Source: Prevotella sp. (lineage in GTDB: Bacteria; Bacteroidota; Bacteroidia; Bacteroidales; Bacteroidaceae). Taken from it: a stretch of 64,000 nt of DNA. The translations under genes and the position numbers were made by a program. The notes beneath the pieces were generated by a model. That model was not told the origin of the DNA and did no database searches. It saw only the letters and a list, made by a program, of their open reading frames with translations. The stretch spans positions 19,721-83,720 of the forward strand of contig JAFZAP010000051.1 in the NCBI GenBank assembly GCA_017557185.1, in the 5' to 3' direction. Of the stretch, positions 7,488-13,520 are shown in pieces; position 1 is the first letter of the stretch; each line of letters opens with the position of its first letter.

Positions 7488-8249
7488 TTATGATTTCAGG
7501 CGGTTGAATCCGTCGAAGTTATAGTGACGAGCCACGAAGAGTGCGACGACGAGTGCGACGACCGACGCCGTGAAGCCAGCCACAAGCAAGAGCAACTGCA
7601 CCGCAATAGCCTCGACGACACTGCTGCCACTGAGCAACATCGCCCAGACCACGAGTGGCGACACCGTGAGCACCATCGCCGACATCTGTTTCACGTGGGG
7701 CAGTACGGTGGCCTCAAGCGAACGGCGCACATACCACGACAGCGCTTCTGCCTGCGAGGCGCCGTTGCCAATCAGATAGTAATACAACTGGTCGTGGTGT
7801 ATCAGACTGCGGTAATACACGGAGAGCGCATGCGAGAGCGTCTGCGTCATACTGCCGACGAGGAGTCCTGCTACGGGAAGCAGATACCGTGCTTCGAGCG
7901 GACGGCGCACGCCCAGCGCCAATAGCAGCAGCCACGCGCCCACAACGACGAGGGCCGCCAACAGTCCGGCACCGATGGGAACGTACATGCGGGAGCCCAG
8001 GCGGGCCTGTTTTACGACCGTCATCATGCCTACAGCCGCCATAAGCAATACGGCAAGCAGGTTGATGGCCCAGTGATTCCAGCAGAACACCAAATACAGA
8101 CAGAGGCCGAGCGCCACAAGGGCTACTGCCGCACGCACGAATGCCCGCAGCGCCTTGCCTACCAAAGGCACCTGCAACGCTTTGAGCAGATAGAGCGGTG
8201 CAGCTAAGAGCAACAAGCCCAATAGGATGCTAATGATGGTGATGTTCAT
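7488..8249 (-). CDS. UPF0014 / FetB-like ABC transporter permease
   Basis: 253 aa with about seven strongly hydrophobic segments spread over the whole length, the topology and size of the FetB/YbbM (UPF0014) family. The diagnostic stretch is GLLVGSMTQTLSHALSVYYRSL near residues 130-150, followed by EALSWYVRRSLEATVLPHVKQM, the conserved cytoplasmic loop expected to contact the ATPase. The E. coli homologue is linked to iron export. The gene for the partner ATPase lies just upstream on the same strand (8312-8806), separated by a GTTCAA-hairpin repeat. That ATPase looks incomplete, so transport activity is uncertain. Confidence 0.8.
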   Translation of the reverse strand: MNITIISILLGLLLLAAPLYLLKALQVPLVGKALRAFVRAAVALVALGLCLYLVFCWNHWAINLLAVLLMAAVGMMTVVKQARLGSRMYVPIGAGLLAALVVVGAWLLLLALGVRRPLEARYLLPVAGLLVGSMTQTLSHALSVYYRSLIHHDQLYYYLIGNGASQAEALSWYVRRSLEATVLPHVKQMSAMVLTVSPLVVWAMLLSGSSVVEAIAVQLLLLVAGFTASVVALVVALFVARHYNFDGFNRLKS

Positions 8250-8252
8250 CGA

Positions 8253-8312
8253 TTAAAGGTTCAATGCTGCTACGCAGCGGTTCAAATGTTTTAATGCGCC
8301 TGCGGCGCGGTT
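8253..8312. repeat. GTTCAA-hairpin repeats between ATPase and permease genes
   Basis: Two hairpins (TGCTGCTACGCAGC and GCGCCTGCGGCGC) flanked by GTTCAA words fill the space between the FetA-like and FetB-like genes. They could affect relative expression of the two genes. Confidence 0.7.
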
Positions 8313-8806
8313 CAAAGGTTTGAGGTAATCTGAAAGGCGAGGGTTGTAGAGGGTGTGAAGCGGACGGCATCGAAGGGCGAACATGCCACGGCGACGGCTT
8401 TCCCGTCGGCAGCTATCGCCTGCAAACGATTCGTCAGTTCGGCTGCCCGCTCGTCATCGAGGTTTCTATACGGGTCGTCGACAATCACACAGCATTTTCC
8501 TTTCTCCTCTCGCCACTCATCGAGTACATCAAGGGCATCGGTGAACGGATCCGGCAACTGCTGTGGCACATACGCCATCAGGCGACGCAGCCACGAGGCA
8601 GAGCGCAGCGTCACGGGTTCGCCCCTCAACGTGACATATCCCCGTTCCAACGGCCACAACCCCAGCAGCGCCCGCACCAGCAGCGTCTTCCCACTGCCCT
8701 GCACGCCTGTCAGACAAGTCACCTTGCCTGCAGGAGCCACGAACGAGAGGTTATCAATCAACACCCGTCCGCCTGCTACGATTCGTCCGTCTTTCAGTTC
8801 TAGCAC
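8312..8806 (-). CDS. Short ABC ATPase lacking the signature motif (FetA-like)
   Basis: 164 aa, GTG start at 8806, the only option because the preceding codon is an in-frame TAA. The Walker A (GVQGSGKT, near residue 35-42) and Q-loop (YVPQQ, near 83) are intact. The usual 50-60 residue helical subdomain with LSGGQ is missing: the chain goes from DPFTDALDVLDEWREEKGK straight into a Walker-B-like CCVIVDDPY. There the catalytic Glu is Asp, and the switch His is absent (VACSPFDA). A functional ABC dimer needs the signature motif in trans, so normal ATP hydrolysis is doubtful. It precedes the FetB-like permease. No other frame restores the motif, which points to an internal deletion rather than a frameshift. 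Confidence 0.75.
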   Translation of the reverse strand: MLELKDGRIVAGGRVLIDNLSFVAPAGKVTCLTGVQGSGKTLLVRALLGLWPLERGYVTLRGEPVTLRSASWLRRLMAYVPQQLPDPFTDALDVLDEWREEKGKCCVIVDDPYRNLDDERAAELTNRLQAIAADGKAVAVACSPFDAVRFTPSTTLAFQITSNL

Positions 8807-8831
8807 TTAACTATCAACTATTAACTATCAA

Positions 8832-9923
8832 CTATAAATTCACCTGCATCGTCATACAATGCACGGACCCATGTTGGCGGATGATAGTTCGCGCGTCGAT
8901 GGGCACGATTTCGCGGTCAGGGAACGCCTGTCCGACGATGCGCAGAGCCTCGCCATCCTTCTCCGGCTGACCGTAGGTCGGCACAAGCACCGCTCCATTG
9001 ATCACGAGGAAGTTGGCATAGGTGGCCGGCAACCGCTCCCCATGTTCTTTCCCCCTTCCCTTTAGGGAGGGGTCGGGGGTAGGCTCTTCGTAAGTAGCTT
9101 CCGGCATTGGCAGTCGGAGCAGTCTGTAGGGCTGTCCGTCGGCAGTACGCAGAGCCTTCAGTTGTTCCTCCAACAGGCGAAAGTCCTCATACTGTTCGTC
9201 GTCGCGGTCGTCGCAGCCCATATAGACAAGCGTGTTGTCGGGAGCACAGCGCACAATCGTGTCGATGTGTCCATCGGTGTCGTCACCCACAAGGTTCCCG
9301 TAGTCGAGCCACACCACACGGCTGACGCGTAGCCGCCGTTTCAGCTCCTCCTCTATCTCCTGCTGCGTGAGCGGCTGGTTGCGGTGCGGAGCCAGCAGAC
9401 ACTGCGAAGTGGTGAACAGCGTGCCACAGCCATCGGTATCGATGCTGCCGCCCTCGAGCACGAAGTCCTCGTGGTCCTCGAAGCCCACGGCACCATCACC
9501 GTTTCGCTGCAGCCACAGCTTTCGGGGAATCATATTATCCCACGCCGCCTCGAACTTCTCACCCCAGCCGTTGAAGCGGAAGTCGAGCCACAGCGCCCTG
9601 CTCCCCTCGCCTCTCTCTTCCGGCAAGAGCACGATCGGTCCGTGGTCGCGGGCCCAAGTGTCGTTGGTCGGCATCTCCACCACCTGTACACGCTCCAACT
9701 GCCGCAGCTCCTCGGGTACGAGTTCCTGCTGCGGAGTCACGATGACCACCTGTTCGCGCCGCGCAATCTCACGCGCCATCAGCGTCATCGTGCGGGTGAT
9801 GTCGTCGAGGTAGGGAGCCCAGTCGGTGCCGGCGTGCGGCCACGTCAGCAACACGAACTCCTGTGGTTCCCATTCGGCAGGGAGGCGATAGCCCCTCTCT
9901 ACTCGTTCACTTGTAGTTCTCAT
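8832..9923 (-). CDS. aguA: Agmatine deiminase (peptidyl-arginine deiminase family)
   Basis: 363 aa from the ATG at 9923 (MRTTSERVERGYRLPAEWEPQ). It converts agmatine to N-carbamoylputrescine plus ammonia in the arginine-to-putrescine route. Family motifs seen are LTWPHAGTDW, NDTWARDHGPI, EDFVLEGGSIDTDG, GDDTDGHIDTIVR and the C-terminal GSVHCMTMQ, whose Cys (near residue 357) is the catalytic nucleophile. An extra Pro/Gly/Lys-rich segment (EEPTPDPSLKGRGKEHG) sits just before RLPATYANFL. It is encoded by a copy of the GC-rich palindromic repeat and is not expected in the family. The promoter TTTG-20 nt-TACTTTTG lies at 9932-9963, leaving only a few nt of 5' leader. Confidence 0.9.
   Translation of the reverse strand: MRTTSERVERGYRLPAEWEPQEFVLLTWPHAGTDWAPYLDDITRTMTLMAREIARREQVVIVTPQQELVPEELRQLERVQVVEMPTNDTWARDHGPIVLLPEERGEGSRALWLDFRFNGWGEKFEAAWDNMIPRKLWLQRNGDGAVGFEDHEDFVLEGGSIDTDGCGTLFTTSQCLLAPHRNQPLTQQEIEEELKRRLRVSRVVWLDYGNLVGDDTDGHIDTIVRCAPDNTLVYMGCDDRDDEQYEDFRLLEEQLKALRTADGQPYRLLRLPMPEATYEEPTPDPSLKGRGKEHGERLPATYANFLVINGAVLVPTYGQPEKDGEALRIVGQAFPDREIVPIDARTIIRQHGSVHCMTMQVNL
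9051..9084. repeat. GC-rich palindromic repeat inside aguA
   Basis: A CCCCCTTCCC / GGGAGGGGTCGGGGG palindrome resembles the intergenic copies at 27796-27885 and 35105-35150. Read in frame on the minus strand it gives PTPDPSLKGRG, without stop or frameshift. Confidence 0.8.
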
Positions 9924-9931
9924 TCCGACTG

Positions 9932-9963
9932 CAAAAGTAATGAAAAACATTTCATCCTGCAAA
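9932..9963 (-). promoter_or_regulatory. Promoter of aguA
   Basis: On the minus strand, TTTG (9960-9963) and TACTTTTG (9932-9939) are 20 nt apart, matching the Bacteroidota -33/-7 arrangement. The -7 box ends 8 nt before the ATG. Confidence 0.65.
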
Positions 9964-10037
9964 CTTTTGCGCACCATTTTTTCAGTAACTGCAAATCATT
10001 GCGAACCCATTTCCTTGCATAGTTGCCGAAAAACCCC

Positions 10038-10045
10038 TACCTTTG
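10038..10045 (+). promoter_or_regulatory. -7 element for the 10094 gene
   Basis: TACCTTTG, the Bacteroidota -7 consensus, lies 48 nt before the ATG. The -33 partner is weak (a CTTG near 10014-10017). Confidence 0.55.
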
Positions 10046-10093
10046 CCGCCAGAAAACATTTTCAAACATCAATAACAACAAAAAACTGAGACA

Positions 10094-11008
10094 ATGAAAA
10101 AAGTAATGACAACCCTGGTGCTCCTGCTCACGACAGTCGTGATGAGCGCACAAGTAACAGGCGTGAAGATCGCGCCTAAGTATCAAAAAGGTGACAACAA
10201 GCTTTACCGCACCGTTGGCACAATGACCGTTGGCGGCGAGATCATTAACGTGCTGTCCGAAACCCGCTATGTCGTCACCGAGGCCAATGCTGACGGCTAC
10301 GTTATCGAGACCACGTTGGAGAAAATGGACACCGACTCCAAGGACCTCACGGGAAAAGTCATGCAGCTCATGCAGGGAGCCATGAAGGGTGTGAAGACCG
10401 CCTTCACGACCGATGCCGACGGTAAGATCACGGGCATCAAGAACTTCGACGAGGTGAAGGAGAATGCGCTGAAAATGGTCGACGAGCTGTTCCAGACCAT
10501 CTCAGCTGAGCTACCCGATGCGACTTCTGCCGCTCTGCCCATCGACATGCTGAAGCAACAGGTGGGCAGCAGGCTCACCCAGGAGACCGTTATCGCACAG
10601 AGCGCCACCTCCCCTGGTCCGCTGTCGCTCAACGGCAAGACCATCTCGACCGGTACGATGGATGAGTCGGTCGACCAGAACGGTCGCAAGGTGAAGAACA
10701 TGTACTTCCTCTCGGCTCCCGACGGCAGCAAGGTGAAGGCCACGACCACGCTCAACATGACGAAGGAGGACATGAAGAAGATGATCGTTGACCAGCTGAA
10801 GTCCATGATGCCCGACCAGGTGTCGATGGTCGAGCAGAACATAGACCAGATCATGGACAGCGGTATGCTGAAGATGGAGTCCACACAGACCGCCGACTAC
10901 GAGTTCCTGCCCAACGGCTGGCTGAAGAGCCTGCGCGTGGAACAGAAACAGGAGACGATGGGACAGACCACCGAGATGAACACGAAGACCGAACTCGTAG
11001 AGGAATAG
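10094..11008 (+). CDS. Secreted protein of unknown function
   Basis: 304 aa with a clear signal peptide (MKKVMTTLVLLLTTVVMSAQ, cleavage after the SAQ region). The mature part is hydrophilic with alternating beta-strand and helix character: VGTMTVGGEIINVLSETRYVV, an ETTLEKMDTDS segment, FTTDADGKITGIKNFDEVKE, and a Met-rich amphipathic stretch (KKMIVDQLKSMMPDQVSMVEQNIDQIMDSGM). It resembles a class of Bacteroidota periplasmic proteins annotated only as domains of unknown function (DUF6263-like, low certainty). Its own promoter and a terminator hairpin downstream (11124-11174) make it monocistronic. No catalytic motif is recognised. Confidence 0.8.
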   Translation: MKKVMTTLVLLLTTVVMSAQVTGVKIAPKYQKGDNKLYRTVGTMTVGGEIINVLSETRYVVTEANADGYVIETTLEKMDTDSKDLTGKVMQLMQGAMKGVKTAFTTDADGKITGIKNFDEVKENALKMVDELFQTISAELPDATSAALPIDMLKQQVGSRLTQETVIAQSATSPGPLSLNGKTISTGTMDESVDQNGRKVKNMYFLSAPDGSKVKATTTLNMTKEDMKKMIVDQLKSMMPDQVSMVEQNIDQIMDSGMLKMESTQTADYEFLPNGWLKSLRVEQKQETMGQTTEMNTKTELVEE

Positions 11009-11123
11009 ACAGCCATTTGAGACATACGAAACAGACGAACAGAAGTTTTTTTCACAACGGAAATAAACGGAATACACGAAAATCTTTTTAACGGCGCCCC
11101 AAGTCCCGAGGGGCATTAAGATT

Positions 11124-11174
11124 ACAGGCAGGGTGTGAAGTGCGCAGCAAGACACCCTGCCTGTGTTCTGTTTT
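11124..11174 (+). terminator. Intrinsic terminator after the 10094 gene
   Basis: A perfect 13-bp stem, ACAGGCAGGGTGT with ACACCCTGCCTGT, encloses a 15-nt loop and is followed by GTTCTGTTTT. It also faces the end of azlD arriving from the other strand. Confidence 0.85.
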
Positions 11175-11188
11175 CAGGCCGACCATTT

Positions 11189-11270
11189 CACTCTTGAACC
11201 GCTGCGAAGCAGCATTAAACTTTTGAACGCCTGCTCCCTCTCCTAGGAGAGGGCGGGGGTGAGGCTCATT
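11189..11270. repeat. GTTCAA hairpin plus GC-rich palindromic repeat at the azlD 3' end
   Basis: A TTGAACCGCTGCGAAGCAGC hairpin is followed by TTGAACGCC and then a CTCCCTCTCC / GGAGAGGGCGGGGGTGAGGC palindrome. The palindrome overlaps the last codons of azlD, so the protein C-terminus (SLTPALS) is encoded by the repeat. Confidence 0.7.
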
Positions 11271-11572
11271 AAACTATCCATCAGATACACGATGGCGCAA
11301 CAGATGGCGGCTACGGGGAACAGGCCCATACCCCGCCATGCAGCAACGATGCCGATGATCAGCGCGACAATGCCCGAGAGGGGCGACATCGTGGTCTGAA
11401 CCATGCTGGGAAACGTCATCACGGCCAGCGTGACGTAGGGCACATAATACAGGAAGCTGCGCAGGAAACGATTGCTGATCTGTCCCTTGATCAACAGCAT
11501 CGGCACCACCCGAATCAGATTCGTGGTGATAATAGCCAACAGGATGCAGACAACGATGCTATGCTTGTCCAT
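11243..11572 (-). CDS. azlD: AzlD-type branched-chain amino acid exporter subunit
   Basis: 109 aa with four hydrophobic segments, the expected size of AzlD. A typical segment is LIRVVPMLLIKGQISNRFLRSFLYYVPYVTLAVMTFPSM. With AzlC it forms an inner-membrane exporter of branched-chain amino acids or their analogues. Its start overlaps the end of azlC by 14 nt, indicating translational coupling. The last seven codons run into a GC-rich palindromic repeat, so the C-terminus may have been extended or replaced. Confidence 0.82.
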   Translation of the reverse strand: MDKHSIVVCILLAIITTNLIRVVPMLLIKGQISNRFLRSFLYYVPYVTLAVMTFPSMVQTTMSPLSGIVALIIGIVAAWRGMGLFPVAAICCAIVYLMDSLMSLTPALS

Positions 11573-12278
11573 ACTTCTCCTCCTCTATTTGAACAGGTTT
11601 CAACCAGGCAGCAGCCGCCGAAATCACGATGGTGAGCACGATGGTTCGCGTGCCGCTGCTCCAGTTGCCGACCACAGGCGCCACGCTGCACACTCCGCTC
11701 AGCACGAAGCTGGCAATGATGGCATAGAGCACATAGCGGTCGTTACGCGCAGGAGGCATGATCACTGCGAGGAACATCCCGTAGAGCGCTACGCTCAGGG
11801 CAGCGACAATCTTTGTAGGCAGCATGCCTCCAGCCACGATGCCTGCCGCACATCCCGATGCCCAGAGCACGCCGGAGATGAGTGCAGCCGAATAGGTGTA
11901 GGCAGGCGGACAGTACCCCTGTCGGGCTATAGAGATGCCGAAAATCTCATCGGTCACACAGCATGCCATCAGCACGCGGTGCAGCCACGAGGTGCCAGGC
12001 GCAATCTTCTGCGAGAGCGCGGCACTCATCAGCATATAGCGCAGATTCACCACCAGACACATCGCGACAATCTCCACATAAGCCGCCTGCGCAGCAATGA
12101 GCATATAGACGCCATACTCACCCGCCGACGCACGGGTGAAGAAGCTGCTCACGAAGCCGATGGCAGCAGTCAGCCCCGCCTGCTTGGCGATGATGCCCAG
12201 CGAGAAGGCAACGGCAAAATATCCCATACCAATGGGGATTCCGTCGCGAAGACCTTGTAATATGTTACTATGTCGCAT
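11559..12278 (-). CDS. azlC: AzlC-type branched-chain amino acid exporter, large subunit
   Basis: 239 aa from the ATG at 12278 (MRHSNILQGLRDGIPIGMGYFAVAFSLGI). A TTG 12 nt upstream is an unlikely start. About six to eight membrane segments are present. The family hallmark GIPIGMGYFAVAFSLG is at the N-terminus, and AALISGVLWASGCAAGIVAG is a re-entrant-looking glycine-rich segment. It exports branched-chain amino acids together with AzlD. It is transcribed away from ssrA, whose terminator lies only about 10 bp upstream of the start, so its promoter must overlap that region. Confidence 0.88.
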   Translation of the reverse strand: MRHSNILQGLRDGIPIGMGYFAVAFSLGIIAKQAGLTAAIGFVSSFFTRASAGEYGVYMLIAAQAAYVEIVAMCLVVNLRYMLMSAALSQKIAPGTSWLHRVLMACCVTDEIFGISIARQGYCPPAYTYSAALISGVLWASGCAAGIVAGGMLPTKIVAALSVALYGMFLAVIMPPARNDRYVLYAIIASFVLSGVCSVAPVVGNWSSGTRTIVLTIVISAAAAWLKPVQIEEEKYGQA

Positions 12279-12287
12279 AATAGACTC

Positions 12288-12341
12288 CAAAAAAGATGGC
12301 CGGCCACTAGCGAAAATAAGGGGAGAATGCTATGGCCGGCC
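12288..12341 (-). terminator. Intrinsic terminator of ssrA
   Basis: On the minus strand GGCCGGCCATAGC pairs with GCTAGTGGCCGGCC (one bulge), followed by ATCTTTTTTGG. It lies just after the 3' end of the tmRNA gene. Confidence 0.85.
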
Positions 12342-12354
12342 GGGGGAAGGAGGA

Positions 12355-12752
12355 GGTGGAGCTGGTGGGAGTCGAACCCACGTCCGAACAAGGAAATCAT
12401 ACGCTTTCTACACGCTTATTCCAGACTTCATTTTCGAGCGACGGCAAGACCTGGACCACCAACCGGCGCCTTATCCTCTAAAGTTTCATCATTGCGTCGA
12501 GGCCCACAACGACTATTTCCGATTTTCCTGCGCCGCCGGTTCCTCAGATTCGGAACAACATCCTTGGGGCGACGTCTCGTTCCCTCACCTAGTGAAGGAA
12601 TTAAGCTCGTAATCTACTGTGCTTCGATTAAGCAGCGAGAGCATACTGTGTGTTGCCAATTATTTTGTTGAAAGCTCAGATTATGGTGGAAACCCTCGAG
12701 CCACCGCGTGCTTACGTACCATTTCATCTCGCCGTCAAATCCAGTCAACCCC
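12355..12752 (-). ncRNA. ssrA: Transfer-messenger RNA (tmRNA)
   Basis: About 398 nt on the minus strand. The 5' end GGGGUUGACUGGAUUUGACGG and 3' end GGACGUGGGUUCGACUCCCA then CCAGCUCC form the tRNA-like acceptor stem (7 bp including wobbles) and T arm. The tag frame (12657-12628) reads GNTQYALAA and then UAA; YALAA is the expected degradation signal. The genome gives ACC followed by T after the acceptor stem, so the final A of CCA is not encoded. tmRNA rescues stalled ribosomes with SmpB. A T-run terminator follows and a TATCTTTG promoter precedes it. Confidence 0.95.
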
Positions 12753-12789
12753 ATGACAAAGAAAAGACCGCTCGGGTCGTTTGCGGGTG

Positions 12790-12820
12790 CAAAGATAGTA
12801 ATAAGTTTTGAAACCCAAAA
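12790..12820 (-). promoter_or_regulatory. Promoter of ssrA
   Basis: On the minus strand, TTTTG (12816-12820) and TATCTTTG (12790-12797) are 18 nt apart, about 38 nt before the mature tmRNA 5' end. Confidence 0.65.
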
Positions 12821-13003
12821 ACAATTTCCCATTTTTTTTCATTTTTCTAAGGAACAAAGGAATCTTAGGAAAGACATACGTAACAGACGAACAATATTTT
12901 TTTACAACGGAAATATTCGGAAATAACTGAAATCTATTTGCCCGCAGTTGACACGGATTTTTAAAGAAACAAATTAGAACAAATTTTTTTTAAGAGAATG
13001 ATG

Positions 13004-13153
13004 CGAATGAAATAGGATAATGGAGGGTGATTCCGCTGCGGAATCTAACGTTTGACAGAGCCGACATTGACAAACTCGTTTGTCATGACGGTCTCCATCA
13101 GACGTGTAACGATGGTGAGATACACCATCTCCTCCATTATCCAATTTCATTCG
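13004..13153. mobile_element. 150-bp element with 23-24 bp inverted terminal repeats (MITE-like)
   Basis: The ends read CGAATGAAATAGGATAATGG... and, reversed, CGAATGAAATTGGATAATGG..., identical over 22 of 23 positions and continuing with AGG. Inside are three hairpins: GATTCCGC/GCGGAATC, GACAAAC/GTTTGTC and GATGGTG/CACCATC. A second copy begins at 63937. No protein is encoded. The rest of the gap 12821-13520 is AT-rich and holds the AGACATACG...ACAGACG word family, a TACCTTTG box and AAAGAAAGT tandem repeats. Confidence 0.6.
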
Positions 13154-13329
13154 TTGAATTCGCTAAATTAGCAGAAAAAAAATTAATGATAATTTGTGGT
13201 TAATTTATGGAAAATAGTGTTGAAAAGAATCAGTGGAATTCGTGGAAAAAAAACTCTTTGTCTCTATGTCAGAAAAGCGTGGAGCCGTATTTTTTCGCCG
13301 CAGATGCTTTTTTTTCAATAAAAATTGTG

Positions 13330-13337
13330 TACCTTTG
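13330..13337 (+). promoter_or_regulatory. -7 element upstream of the exopolysaccharide cluster
   Basis: TACCTTTG with an upstream T-rich tract about 20 nt away (13310-13317). It lies about 180 nt before the first gene, leaving a long leader that contains AGAAAGTAA tandem repeats (13401-13452) and a CGAGCGGAGAAGG hairpin word. Confidence 0.5.
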
Positions 13338-13520
13338 CAACAATTTTGCGATTTTTGAGTTATTAAGAAAGAAGAATGAGCTACGCTCAGGAATTAAAAG
13401 ATTTAGAAAGTTAAGAAAGTTAAGAGAGTAAAGAAAGTAAAGAAAGTAAAGAAGGTTCTTTCTCCGCTTCGCTACGAAAGCGCCCCTGCGGGTCGAGCGG
13501 AGAAGGAAAAGGTAGAGAAT

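Noticed and set aside
8312-8806. Frameshift hiding the ABC signature motif
   Set aside because: Neither alternative frame between Q-loop and Walker B encodes an LSGGQ-like sequence, and the distance is too short, so a deletion or divergence fits better.
12357-12400. A tRNA gene suggested by GGTTCGACTCCCACC on the minus strand
   Set aside because: It is the T arm of the tmRNA; the 5' half, tag frame and terminator complete ssrA.
13207-13431. A 74-codon + strand gene upstream of the capsule cluster
   Set aside because: It is AT-rich, overlaps the TACCTTTG promoter box and an AAAGAAAGT repeat, and has no recognisable domain.
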